Of a stretch of 34,473 nt of DNA, positions 7,651 through 16,060 are shown in pieces. The notes below the pieces were generated by a model, which was given only the letters and a program-made list of their open reading frames with translations, was not told the DNA's origin and did no database searches. How positions within the stretch are numbered: the stretch's first letter is position 1; every line of letters starts with the position of its first letter. Both the position numbers and the translations under genes were made by a program. The stretch is from Bacteroidota bacterium (GTDB taxonomy: Bacteria > Bacteroidota > Bacteroidia > Flavobacteriales > Flavobacteriaceae): the NCBI GenBank assembly GCA_023437485.1, contig JAEZGB010000183.1:1-34473 (forward strand). Direction: 5' to 3'.

Positions 7651-9429
7651 ATGCGTTTCCTATTGCCGCTGGTCATGTTTTTTTTGTTTGCAACTGCCTT
7701 TTCGCAGAACGAACAGCTCGCGCAGCATTATTTTGACAAAGGTGAGTTTGAGAAGTCCATCGTTGCCTATGAAGAGCTGCTAAAAACGCAGCCTTCCAAT
7801 GGGTATTATTTCCAGAAACTCGTTGAAAGCCTTCAGCAGCTTCAGCAGTTTGACAAGTCGCAAAAATTGCTCGAAAACAGGATTTCAACATACCGCCAGG
7901 CGTATTTGCTGGCCGAACTGGGCTATAATTATCAATTGCTCAAAAATCCATCAAAGGCAAAACAGTACTACCAACAGGCCATCGAGCGCGTCCGTCAAAG
8001 CCCACATGAAGTTTACCAGGTGGCGGCCGTATTTGAAAAGCGCGTGTTGGTTGACTATGCATTGGAAGCATTCCGCACGGCCAAAGAAGTTGAGCCAGGG
8101 ATGAACTTTAACTACCAGATGGCCATGCTCTACGGGCAATCGGGCAACCCGGAAATGATGATTTCGACTTTTCTGGACGAGGCGATTTCCAATCCCAACA
8201 GCACCATCATGATCCAGAACCAGCTTTCCCGCTTCATGAATGAGGAGGCAGGCGACAGCTTCAATGACTTGCTCCGGCGTTCACTGCTGGTACGTGCTCA
8301 AAAGGACCAGGACGTGTTTTGGAACGAGTTCCTTAGCTGGTATTTTGTCCAGCGCAAGGAATACGGCAAGGCATTCATTCAGGAAAAGGCCATTTACAAA
8401 CGCAATCCCGAAACTTTTTCCAACATCGTGAACCTTGGCCAATTGGCCCTTGCCGAGGGCGATCAGGAGGCCGCCCGCGAGATTTTCACCTTTGTGCTTG
8501 AAAACACCAAGGATTTGGAATTGCTGGTCCAGTCGCATTATCATCTGGCAGATATGCGAATCAAGTCGGCGCAAAAAAATGATTTGAAACAAATTGAGGT
8601 TCATCTTGACAAGCTCCTGGCCGAGTTTGGCATCAGTCCGTATACCTTGCGTTTGCAGCTGCTGCAGGCCCGGTTGGCGACCTTTAGCCTGAACAACCCC
8701 GAGCGCGGCAAGGCCATCCTGAAAGCCGCGTTGGAAATGCCCGTGTCGCGCCAGCAACAGGCCCAGGTCAAGATGGCGCTGGCCGATGTACTGCTTTTTG
8801 AAGAAAAGTTCAACCAGGCACTTTTGTATTATTCGCAGATTGAAGAGGATATGAAAAACGACGTGCTGGGGCATGAAGCAAGCCTGAAGGCCGCCCGCAC
8901 CAGTTATTTTAAAGCCGATTTTGACTGGGCGCTCCAGCAGTTCAAAGCGCTCAAATCAGCATCGACACAACTGATTGCCAATGACGCGCTGGAATATTTC
9001 CTGCTTATCAATGACAATTCGATGGCCGATTCCACCCGCACCGCGCTGGGAAAGTTTGCACGCGCTGATTATTATCTCTACCAAAACAAAACTGATGCGG
9101 CCAAGTTGGAGTTTGAAAAGATTCTTGCCGGGCACAAAGGTGATGAGATCGAGTCTGCAACCCTTTTGCGGTTGGGGCGCATCCACGAATCAGCCGGCGA
9201 ATTTGACCGGGCGTTGGCACGATATTCTGAAATTATCGACAACCACGCCGAGGGCATCTATATTGACGAAGCGCTTTTTTATTCGGCAGGCGTGCAACAG
9301 CGGAACCTGAACAATCCGGAGGTGGCCAAGGCGCTGTATGAAAAAATCATCTTCAATCACCAGGACAGTATCTATTTTACCGAATCGCGTCGTCAATACC
9401 GTACCCTTCGCGGTGACAACGCCATATAG
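7651..9429 (+). CDS. Secreted TPR-repeat protein
   Basis: 592-residue protein with an N-terminal signal peptide (MRFLLPLVMFFLFATAFSQ) followed by tetratricopeptide-type helical repeats for most of its length. Clear repeat cores are HYFDKGEFEKSIVAYEELLK (near residue 30), a central group and a C-terminal group (RLGRIHESAGEFDRALARYSEII, near 530). The ATG at 7651 is chosen because it starts directly at the signal peptide; the frame is open further upstream but gives an atypical N-terminus. No enzymatic domain is seen. TPR arrays act as protein-binding scaffolds; the predicted site is periplasm or inner face of the outer membrane. It ends 7 nt before the DUF4286 gene. The partner is unknown. Confidence 0.9.
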   Translation: MRFLLPLVMFFLFATAFSQNEQLAQHYFDKGEFEKSIVAYEELLKTQPSNGYYFQKLVESLQQLQQFDKSQKLLENRISTYRQAYLLAELGYNYQLLKNPSKAKQYYQQAIERVRQSPHEVYQVAAVFEKRVLVDYALEAFRTAKEVEPGMNFNYQMAMLYGQSGNPEMMISTFLDEAISNPNSTIMIQNQLSRFMNEEAGDSFNDLLRRSLLVRAQKDQDVFWNEFLSWYFVQRKEYGKAFIQEKAIYKRNPETFSNIVNLGQLALAEGDQEAAREIFTFVLENTKDLELLVQSHYHLADMRIKSAQKNDLKQIEVHLDKLLAEFGISPYTLRLQLLQARLATFSLNNPERGKAILKAALEMPVSRQQQAQVKMALADVLLFEEKFNQALLYYSQIEEDMKNDVLGHEASLKAARTSYFKADFDWALQQFKALKSASTQLIANDALEYFLLINDNSMADSTRTALGKFARADYYLYQNKTDAAKLEFEKILAGHKGDEIESATLLRLGRIHESAGEFDRALARYSEIIDNHAEGIYIDEALFYSAGVQQRNLNNPEVAKALYEKIIFNHQDSIYFTESRRQYRTLRGDNAI

Positions 9430-9436
9430 CAACATT

Positions 9437-9757
9437 ATGATCATTTACAACGTAACATCAAACATTGACGAGCGGCTGCACGAGGAGTGGCTTGACTGGA
9501 TGCAGCACACGCACATTCCCGAGGTCCTTGCCACCGGTAAATTCAGCAAGGCCAGACTGGTCAAGGTTCTGGTTGACGAGGAAATGGGAGGGGTAACCTA
9601 TTCGGTGCAATTCTTTACCGACAGCAAGGCAACGCTTGAAAAATATTACCAGGACGACGCGCCGGGACTCAGGCAAAAGACCACCGAAAAATTTGGTGAC
9701 TCGGTGATGTCATTCCGTACTGAACTCCAGCTCATTTGCGACCATGAAGCCATATGA
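9437..9757 (+). CDS. DUF4286 family protein
   Basis: 106-residue cytoplasmic protein matching the small DUF4286 family of Bacteroidota: MIIYNVTSNIDERLHEEWLDWM at the start and the pattern YSVQFF plus a region with YYQDDAPGLR. The shape suggests a ferredoxin-like alpha/beta fold similar to EthD or antibiotic-monooxygenase dimers, which is inference. The ATG at 9437 is used because homologues begin MI(I/V)YN and it sits 7 nt after the upstream stop. Its stop codon overlaps the rsmA start (ATGA), so the two are translationally coupled. No function is known to me. Confidence 0.85.
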   Translation: MIIYNVTSNIDERLHEEWLDWMQHTHIPEVLATGKFSKARLVKVLVDEEMGGVTYSVQFFTDSKATLEKYYQDDAPGLRQKTTEKFGDSVMSFRTELQLICDHEAI

Positions 9758-10536
9758 GTGACAAGGTCAAAGCAAAAAAACACCTTGGGCAGCACTTTCT
9801 CAAGGACGAGAAAACCGCGCAGGACATCGCACAGACCCTGAGCCATAAAGGCTACAACGAGGTTCTGGAAATCGGGCCCGGGATGGGCGTGCTCACCAAA
9901 TATTTGCTGGAACAGCCTTCGGCGGTAAGCGTGATTGAGATTGATACTGAGTCAGTCGCGTACCTCAATACGCATTACCCCGAACTCCACGGGCGCATTC
10001 TAGAAGCCGATTTTCTCAAGCACGACATCAACAAACTCTTTGACGGGAGGCCCTTTGCGGTCATCGGCAATTTTCCGTACAACATCTCTACCCAGATCAT
10101 CTTTCGGATGCTCGAGTTTCGCCACCGCATACCTGAATTCGCGGGCATGTTCCAAATGGAAGTCGCCCAGCGAATCTGCGAAAATAAAGGCAGCAAGACT
10201 TACGGGATACTCTCGGTTTTGGTTCAGGCCTTTTACCGCGCCGAATACCTTTTCACGGTTCCCGAAACGGTATTTTCGCCACCGCCCAAAGTCAAATCAG
10301 GCGTTCTCAGGCTTCGGCGCAAGGAAAATTACACGTTGCCATGTGGCGAGAAATTGTTTTTTACCATCGTCAAGACCGCCTTCCAACAACGCAGGAAAAC
10401 GCTTCGGAACAGCCTAAAATCGCTCAATTTGCCCGATAATTTGCGTGAAGACACTATCTTTGACCTCCGCCCGGAACAGCTCTCGCATGAGCAGTTCATC
10501 GCGTTGACCCAGAAAATCGAAGCCAGTGGAGTTTAA
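9754..10536 (+). CDS. rsmA: 16S rRNA (adenine1518-N6/adenine1519-N6)-dimethyltransferase
   Basis: 260-residue SAM-dependent methyltransferase (RsmA/KsgA) that dimethylates two adjacent adenines in the 3' terminal helix of 16S rRNA late in 30S assembly. Visible motifs: KKHLGQHFLKD at the N-terminus, SAM motif I LEIGPGMGVLTKYL, acidic motif II VIEID, and motif IV NFPYNIS, the N-(L/F)-P-Y catalytic signature. The C-terminal region (VKTAFQQRRKTLRNSL) is the standard RsmA helical domain. Length is typical. Start overlaps the DUF4286 stop by four bases and its own end overlaps the mgtE start by 11 bases, so the gene sits in a tight translational chain. Confidence 0.97.
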   Translation: MSDKVKAKKHLGQHFLKDEKTAQDIAQTLSHKGYNEVLEIGPGMGVLTKYLLEQPSAVSVIEIDTESVAYLNTHYPELHGRILEADFLKHDINKLFDGRPFAVIGNFPYNISTQIIFRMLEFRHRIPEFAGMFQMEVAQRICENKGSKTYGILSVLVQAFYRAEYLFTVPETVFSPPPKVKSGVLRLRRKENYTLPCGEKLFFTIVKTAFQQRRKTLRNSLKSLNLPDNLREDTIFDLRPEQLSHEQFIALTQKIEASGV

Positions 10537-11878
10537 GATCAGCAAGGAACTCATTCAGCAGCTCGAGCAGCTCATTGAACTAAGGAATGACAGGGAACTC
10601 GAATCCCTGCTCAATGACATGCACCATGCCGATATTGCCGAGATCCTTGAAGAGTTGGATTTTGACGACGCTACCTACATCTTCAAGGTGCTTGACAGCG
10701 AAAAAACGGCCGAGATCCTGCTGGAGCTGGAAGACGACATCCGCGAGAATATCCTTAACCGCCTTTCGCCCAAGGAAATTGCCGAAGAACTCGACGAACT
10801 CGAGACCAATGACGCGGCCGATATCATCGCCGAGCTTTCGCCTGAAAAAAAGGAAGAGGTAATCCTTGAACTCCAGGACATGGAGCACGCCAAGGACATT
10901 GTGGAGCTTTTGCGCTATGATGAGCACACTGCCGGCGGGCTTATGCACAAAGAACTCGTCAAGGTCAATGAAAACTGGAACGTGCTTACCTGCGTTAAGG
11001 AAATGCGCATCCAGGCCGAAAACATTTCCCGCGTCCATTCCATTTACGTTGTCGATGACGAAGACCGCCTGCTGGGCCGCCTGTCATTAAAAGACCTTTT
11101 GACCACATCCACCAAAAAACCCATTCGCGAAGTTTACATTCGGAAGCTCAATTCGGTCAAGGTGGATACTGAAGACGTTGAGGTGGCGCGCATCATGCAA
11201 AAATATGACCTCGAGGCCATTCCGGTGGTTGATGAGATGGGCCGCCTGGTAGGCCGGATTACCATTGACGACATCGTTGACGTAATCAAGGAAGAAGCCG
11301 ATAAGGATTACCAGCTCGCCGCGGGTATCTCACAGGACGTCGAGGCCGATGACAGCATCCTCGAACTCACGCGCGCAAGGCTGCCGTGGCTGGTACTGGC
11401 GCTTTTGGGAGGCTTTATCTCGGTGCGCGTACTCGAAGTTTTCCAGTCGGCGCTGGAAGAGCACTTCACGCTTTTCTTTTTCATGCCGCTCATTGCCGCG
11501 ATGGCGGGAAATGTGGGCGTACAGTCATCGGCGATCATCGTTCAGGGATTGGCCAACAACACCATTTCCGGATCGCTTTTCAACCGGCTGATCAAAGAAG
11601 TTTCGCTTACGCTGCTCAACGGCGTGATCCTGGCCGCCATCCTCTTTACCGGAAGTTGGTTGCTGCTCAACGTTCCCATGCTCATTGGCGTGGTGGTGAG
11701 CATCGCATTGGTTTCGGTCATCATCATTGCATCGCTCATCGGGACCTTTATCCCCATCCTGCTTGATAAATTCGGAATTGACCCGGCACTTGCCACCGGC
11801 CCGTTCATCACCACGAGCAACGACATCTTCGGGATTTTGATCTATTTTTCGATTGCCAAATTAATACTGGGATTCTAA
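10526..11878 (+). CDS. mgtE: Magnesium channel/transporter MgtE
   Basis: 450-residue MgtE family protein. The N-terminal acidic helical superhelix (residues 1-130, many IAEILEEL-type repeats) and a CBS pair (about 135-255, VVDDEDRLLGRLSL and VVDEMGRLVGRITIDD) form the cytosolic Mg2+ sensor. A membrane domain of about five helices follows (from 285), with the pore-associated segments GNVGVQSS and FGIDPALATGPFITTSND. It passes Mg2+ into the cell when internal Mg2+ is low. The start is GTG at 10526, inside the last codons of rsmA; no ATG fits the conserved N-terminus. The overlap suggests translational coupling of the channel with a ribosome maturation enzyme. Confidence 0.95.
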   Translation: MEFKISKELIQQLEQLIELRNDRELESLLNDMHHADIAEILEELDFDDATYIFKVLDSEKTAEILLELEDDIRENILNRLSPKEIAEELDELETNDAADIIAELSPEKKEEVILELQDMEHAKDIVELLRYDEHTAGGLMHKELVKVNENWNVLTCVKEMRIQAENISRVHSIYVVDDEDRLLGRLSLKDLLTTSTKKPIREVYIRKLNSVKVDTEDVEVARIMQKYDLEAIPVVDEMGRLVGRITIDDIVDVIKEEADKDYQLAAGISQDVEADDSILELTRARLPWLVLALLGGFISVRVLEVFQSALEEHFTLFFFMPLIAAMAGNVGVQSSAIIVQGLANNTISGSLFNRLIKEVSLTLLNGVILAAILFTGSWLLLNVPMLIGVVVSIALVSVIIIASLIGTFIPILLDKFGIDPALATGPFITTSNDIFGILIYFSIAKLILGF

Positions 11879-11980
11879 GTTTGGGCGTGTCCCTTTGGGC
11901 CGCGTCATCCGCTGTATTTTTGCGGCTTTCGCGCGCAAAAATGCCGCTGCTACCGCTCACGCGCCGCACGCACAATGTAT

Positions 11981-11988
11981 TATCTTTG
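11981..11988 (+). promoter_or_regulatory. -7 promoter element of the 2-hydroxyacid dehydrogenase gene
   Basis: TATCTTTG, an exact TAnnTTTG match, 11 nt upstream of the GTG at 12000. It implies a very short leader and excludes upstream in-frame start codons such as the TTG at 11895. Confidence 0.6.
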
Positions 11989-11999
11989 AAATAAAAAAA

Positions 12000-12950
12000 G
12001 TGGCCGCATTCAAGATACTGCACCTCGATTCAAACCATCCGCTGCTTCGCGAAACATTAGATACCGCAGGGTTTGACAACTACGAGGACTTCACTTCATC
12101 AAAAGAAAACATCCAAAAAATCATCGGCGACTACCACGGAATCGTCCTGCGCAGCCGTTTTGCCATTGACCGGGAATTCATCGGCAAGGCCACCAACCTC
12201 AGGTTCATCGCCCGTGTGGGCGCCGGGCTGGAAAACATCGACTGCGACTACGCAACCTCGCAAGGCATTGCGCTAATCGCAGCCCCCGAAGGCAACCGGA
12301 ACGCCGTTGGAGAGCACACCCTGGCCATGCTTTTGGCGTTGCTCAACAAACTCCACACCGCCGATCGTGAAATCCGTGAGGGCTATTGGAACCGCGAAAA
12401 AAACCGCGGGTATGAGCTCGACGGCAAAACCGTGGGCATCATCGGGTACGGGAACATGGGCCGGGCGTTTGCCAGAAAGCTCAGGGGGTTTGATGTGAAT
12501 CTCATCTGCCATGACATCAAAAGCGATGTGGGTGATAACCTCGCCCGTCAGGTCCCCCTGGCCGAACTTCAGCGCACTGCCGATATCGTGAGCCTTCACC
12601 TTCCGTGGACACCTTTGACCAACGGAATGATTAACCGCGAGTTCATCGAGTCCTTTGCAAAGCCTTTCTGGCTGGTCAACACCTCACGCGGCAAAAATGT
12701 CATTACCGCCGATCTAGCATCGGCGCTTGAATCAGGCAAGGTATTGGGTGCCGCACTGGATGTTTTGGAGTTCGAGAAAAGTTCTTTTGAGCACCTGTTT
12801 GATCAGGCGATGCCGGATTCATTCAAATATCTGCTTGCAAGCGATAAAGTTTTGTTGAGCCCGCACGTTGCAGGCTGGAGCTTTGAAAGCCATAAGCAAT
12901 TGGCCAGGGTTGTCGCCGAAAAGATCATTGCCGCTTTTGGGAACGGCTGA
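12000..12950 (+). CDS. D-2-hydroxyacid dehydrogenase (SerA-like)
   Basis: 316-residue NAD-dependent dehydrogenase of the D-isomer 2-hydroxyacid family. The nucleotide-binding domain shows VGIIGYGNMGRAFARKL, and the catalytic region has NTSRGK (active-site Arg), ALDVLEFEKSSFE (Glu) and SPHVAGWSFES (His). It resembles the phosphoglycerate-dehydrogenase-like proteins of Flavobacteria, which begin near KILHLDSNHP. It lacks the ACT regulatory domain of long SerA. The exact substrate (3-phosphoglycerate or another 2-hydroxyacid) cannot be decided. The GTG at 12000 is chosen because a promoter element lies just upstream; the frame is open to a TTG at 11895, which would give a 35-residue unlike extension. 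No serC is adjacent. Confidence 0.88.
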   Translation: MAAFKILHLDSNHPLLRETLDTAGFDNYEDFTSSKENIQKIIGDYHGIVLRSRFAIDREFIGKATNLRFIARVGAGLENIDCDYATSQGIALIAAPEGNRNAVGEHTLAMLLALLNKLHTADREIREGYWNREKNRGYELDGKTVGIIGYGNMGRAFARKLRGFDVNLICHDIKSDVGDNLARQVPLAELQRTADIVSLHLPWTPLTNGMINREFIESFAKPFWLVNTSRGKNVITADLASALESGKVLGAALDVLEFEKSSFEHLFDQAMPDSFKYLLASDKVLLSPHVAGWSFESHKQLARVVAEKIIAAFGNG

Positions 12951-13030
12951 CTTTTGACAAAAAACCCGGCAATGGTGCAGCCGTTTTGTTAATTTTTTTA
13001 TTTTTATCTGGCAAACCAATATTCATTCCC

Positions 13031-13348
13031 ATGCAACAACCGCCAAATTCAAGACACGAAGCCTGGAACACCCCCGGCGATTCAGGACAGGAATCCTGGA
13101 ATACTCCGCCACGGCGTGAAGACAACAAGAAAATAGTGGCTGGCGTGCTCGCCCTTTTGCTCGGGTCTTTGGGTATCCATAAATTTATTTTGGGTTATAC
13201 CAAGGAGGGCATCATCCAGATTATCATCACCATTGTCACCTGCGGACTTGGCAGTATTATCGGATTTATTGAAGGGATCATCTACCTGGTCAAAACTGAT
13301 GAGGAATTTTACCAAACCTATCAGGTTGGCAGCCGCCCGTGGTTCTGA
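13031..13348 (+). CDS. TM2 domain membrane protein
   Basis: 105-residue protein: a Pro/Asn/Gln-rich cytosolic N-terminus of about 35 residues, a charged RREDNKK segment, then a TM2 domain of two hydrophobic helices (VAGVLALLLGSLGIHKFILG and IIQIIITIVTCGLGSIIGFIEGI) with the DxF-like loop turned into HKFILGY. TM2 proteins are small membrane proteins of mostly unknown role. The ATG at 13031 is preferred over the in-frame ATG at 12986, which would add a hydrophobic 15-residue leader coded by AT-rich intergenic DNA. It ends 19 nt before the end of the convergent acyltransferase gene. Confidence 0.85.
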   Translation: MQQPPNSRHEAWNTPGDSGQESWNTPPRREDNKKIVAGVLALLLGSLGIHKFILGYTKEGIIQIIITIVTCGLGSIIGFIEGIIYLVKTDEEFYQTYQVGSRPWF

Positions 13349-13367
13349 TTAAAAGTTCGGTGGAAAT

Positions 13368-15176
13368 TTAGTGCAGTTCGCCTTTTTCGGCAAGGCGCCG
13401 CTCAAGTTCGGCCTGGAATTCTTCCATTACGGGTTTCATCGTGCTTTCAGGAATATCGGCGATTCGAATGTACATGAGCCCGTCAACGGCGTTGTTGAAC
13501 AGCGGATCAACATTGAAGGCAATTACCTTTGCGTTTTGCTTAATGTACTTCTTGATCAGCACCGGAAGCCTGAGCGTGCCGGGTTCCAATTCGTCGATGA
13601 TTTTGTCAAAGCGGTTCAGGTCTGATTCGGCTTCATTGAATACGAAGTCCTTGTCGGCGTCTTTTAATTTTACCTTGTATTCCTTTTTTGGATATACGTA
13701 TTGCGCCACATAAGGATCGTAATAATGCGACTTCATGAACTCGATCATCAGCGACTTTGAGAAATCTGAAAACTGGTTGCTGATTGAAACCCCGCCAATC
13801 AGGTATTTGTGCTCCGGATAGCGCAATGTGGTGTGCACGATACCTTTCCACAGCAGGAAAAGGGGCATTGGCTTTTGCTGATAATCTTTGGAAATGAACG
13901 CGCGGCCCATCTCGATGGATTTGGACATCATGTCAAATAATTCGGGTTCAAACCTGAAGAGTTCCTGCAAATAGAACCCCCCGATCCCGTAATTGGCATA
14001 TATTTCTGACCCCAACCCCATGCGGTACGCGCCGGCAATCTGCTTGGTCTCGTCATCCCACAAAAACATGTGGCGATAATAATGGTCATATTTGTCAATG
14101 TCGATGGATTCATTGGTGCCCTCGCCAACTTCGCGAAACGTCACTTCCCGCAGCCTGCCAATCTCGTGCAATAGGTTCGGGATTTGCTTGGCATCGGCAA
14201 AGAAAACCTCGTAATTCTTGCTTTGCAACAGGCGGCATTCAGTCTTGCGCAGCGCCTGAACTTCCTGCAACATCTGTTCATGATTGGCCGGCAGCACAAT
14301 TTGCTTGGGGCTGCGCGGGATCTTGAGCGAACCCGTGGACAGGAATGAACTTTCCTTTTCAAACGGGTTGGCAAGCATGTAAGTTTTTTTGCGAAGGAAA
14401 CGAGAATAGTCCTTGATGTCGGTGTGTTCGTTCTGTTCGGCCACTGAAATGGGTTTCCCAATCCGAACCTTGATCACGCGGTCTTTTTGAGATAACAGCT
14501 CGCTGGGCAATTTGGCGGTCCTGAATGTATCGCTTACCCGCGAGAGAAGGTAAAAAAGCCGCGAATTCTTGGCGTGGAAATAAATCGGGACAACCGGCAC
14601 CTGCGCCTTTCTGATCACCTTGATCGCGCCCTCCTCCCAGTCGCGGTCCACAATGAGTTTACCGTCGATATAGGTCGATACTTCGCCGGCCGGGAACATT
14701 CCCAGCGGTTTGCCGTCACTCAGGTGCCTAAGGGTTTCCTTGATCCCGATCACGCTTGATTTTGCGTCGCGGTGCGTTTCAAAAGGGTTTACCGGCATGA
14801 TGTACGGCTTCATCGGGTCAATCCGGTGGAGCAAAAAGTTTGCGATGATCTTGAAATTGGGCTCGCGTTCAAGCATCAGCTTTAAAAGCAAAATACCGTC
14901 GATGCCGCCAAGCGGATGGTTTGATATCGTGATATAGGCGCCTTCTTTTGGCAGCCGCTTGAGGTCTTCTTCAGGAATTTCAAACTTGATCTGGAACTCA
15001 TCCAAGATCGCGTTCAGGAACTCAACATCCTTTAAATGCTTGTTCCGGTTGTAAATCGCATTGAGGTTGGAGATCTTTAATATCTTCATCAGCAACCAAC
15101 CTGAAAAAGTGCCCAAAAAACCGTACTTGTCGGTCTTTATTGCTTTGGCAACTTCTTTTGCGGTCACTAAACCCAT
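13368..15176 (-). CDS. olsF: Two-domain acyltransferase, OlsF-like (aminolipid synthesis)
   Basis: 602-residue protein with an N-terminal PlsC-type lysophospholipid acyltransferase domain and a C-terminal GNAT-like (OlsB/hemolysin) N-acyltransferase domain. The first (about residues 65-275) has NHPLGGIDG with His87 and Asp93, the catalytic H-X5-D of this subgroup, and FPAGEVST. The second (about 310-540) has RLREVTFREVGEG and the AYRMGLGSEI and ELFRFEPELFDMMSKSIEMGR segments of the OlsB fold. The same order occurs in OlsF, which makes ornithine lipids in Serratia and Flavobacterium by N- then O-acylation; glycine or other amino lipids are possible products. ATG at 15176 (MGLVTAKEV) is chosen; upstream a TTG at 15206 overlaps the promoter. 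It likely works at the inner membrane. Confidence 0.82.
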   Translation of the reverse strand: MGLVTAKEVAKAIKTDKYGFLGTFSGWLLMKILKISNLNAIYNRNKHLKDVEFLNAILDEFQIKFEIPEEDLKRLPKEGAYITISNHPLGGIDGILLLKLMLEREPNFKIIANFLLHRIDPMKPYIMPVNPFETHRDAKSSVIGIKETLRHLSDGKPLGMFPAGEVSTYIDGKLIVDRDWEEGAIKVIRKAQVPVVPIYFHAKNSRLFYLLSRVSDTFRTAKLPSELLSQKDRVIKVRIGKPISVAEQNEHTDIKDYSRFLRKKTYMLANPFEKESSFLSTGSLKIPRSPKQIVLPANHEQMLQEVQALRKTECRLLQSKNYEVFFADAKQIPNLLHEIGRLREVTFREVGEGTNESIDIDKYDHYYRHMFLWDDETKQIAGAYRMGLGSEIYANYGIGGFYLQELFRFEPELFDMMSKSIEMGRAFISKDYQQKPMPLFLLWKGIVHTTLRYPEHKYLIGGVSISNQFSDFSKSLMIEFMKSHYYDPYVAQYVYPKKEYKVKLKDADKDFVFNEAESDLNRFDKIIDELEPGTLRLPVLIKKYIKQNAKVIAFNVDPLFNNAVDGLMYIRIADIPESTMKPVMEEFQAELERRLAEKGELH

Positions 15177-15203
15177 TTTTGCGTGTGATTTTTGAGCAGG
15201 TAG

Positions 15204-15211
15204 CAAAGATA
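15204..15211 (-). promoter_or_regulatory. -7 promoter element of the OlsF-like gene
   Basis: TATCTTTG on the minus strand, an exact TAnnTTTG match, 27 nt upstream of the ATG at 15176. It overlaps an in-frame TTG, showing that the TTG is not the start. It is divergent from the exodeoxyribonuclease promoter at 15268-15275. Confidence 0.6.
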
Positions 15212-15267
15212 GAAAAAAAGTGTAACCACGGGCCGCGGGACGCCTGTGGAGGGTATTGATTTTTTAT

Positions 15268-15275
15268 TACTTTTG
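15268..15275 (+). promoter_or_regulatory. -7 promoter element of the exodeoxyribonuclease III gene
   Basis: TACTTTTG, an exact TAnnTTTG match, 11 nt upstream of the ATG at 15287; no TTG at -33 spacing. Confidence 0.5.
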
Positions 15276-15286
15276 GCCCACAGCCT

Positions 15287-16054
15287 ATGAAAATTATCTC
15301 CTACAATGTTAACGGCCTTCGCGCTGCCATCGGCAAGGGCCTGTTGGATTGGCTTGCGCTTTCAGGTGCCGACGTGGTTTGCCTTCAGGAGATCAAGGCC
15401 ACGCCTGAACAGCTTCCGCTTGACGCCATCGCCCAGGCAGGGTTTCCGCATCACTATTGGTATCCCGCACAAAAAAAAGGGTATAGCGGTGTGGCGATTT
15501 TGGCCAAAGAACCAGCCGATCATGTGGTTTACGGAACCGGGATCGAGCATATGGATTTTGAAGGAAGGAATCTGCGTGCCGATTTTGGCCAACTCTCCAT
15601 CATGAGTTTTTATATGCCATCGGGAACCAACGCGCTGCGTATACCGCACAAGTTCAGGTACATGGATGATTTTCACCAGTACATCGCTGAATTGCGGAAG
15701 GAACGTCCGCACCTGGTTCTTTGCGGCGATTATAACATTTGCCACGAGGCCATTGACATTCACGATCCGGTTCGCAATGTGCGCGTTTCGGGGTTTTTGC
15801 CCGAGGAGCGCGAATGGTTTGGAAGTTTTATCAAGGCAGGTTTTGTCGATTCATTCCGGCACTTTAATAAAAACCCGAATCACTACACCTGGTGGAGTAA
15901 TTTTGCCAACGCCCGCTCAAACAACAAAGGTTGGCGGCTGGATTTCGCCCTTGTGGCCAACGCGCTGGAGCCCCGTCTGCGGGACGCACAAATTTTTCCT
16001 GATGCGCGCCACTCTGACCATTGCCCGATTTTAGTAGAAATTGAACACATATAA
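15287..16054 (+). CDS. xth: Exodeoxyribonuclease III (AP endonuclease)
   Basis: 255-residue ExoIII/EEP-family nuclease of base-excision repair: cuts 5' to abasic sites and degrades 3' ends, needing Mg2+. Motifs: SYNVNGLRAA (Asn7), CLQEIKA (metal ligand Glu35), SFYMPSGT, LCGDYNICH (catalytic Asp and Asn), RLDFALV and the C-terminal SDHCPILVEIE (Asp-His pair). Full length for the family. The start is ATG at 15287 directly before MKIISYN, the family's usual N-terminus. It is 6 nt upstream of the OmpA-family gene, so the two share a transcript although their functions differ. Confidence 0.95.
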   Translation: MKIISYNVNGLRAAIGKGLLDWLALSGADVVCLQEIKATPEQLPLDAIAQAGFPHHYWYPAQKKGYSGVAILAKEPADHVVYGTGIEHMDFEGRNLRADFGQLSIMSFYMPSGTNALRIPHKFRYMDDFHQYIAELRKERPHLVLCGDYNICHEAIDIHDPVRNVRVSGFLPEEREWFGSFIKAGFVDSFRHFNKNPNHYTWWSNFANARSNNKGWRLDFALVANALEPRLRDAQIFPDARHSDHCPILVEIEHI

Positions 16055-16060
16055 TTACAG

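Noticed and set aside
8281..8874. 197-codon open frame on the minus strand opposite the TPR gene
   Set aside because: Antisense to a strong TPR coding frame, low-complexity and without signals; a codon-bias shadow.
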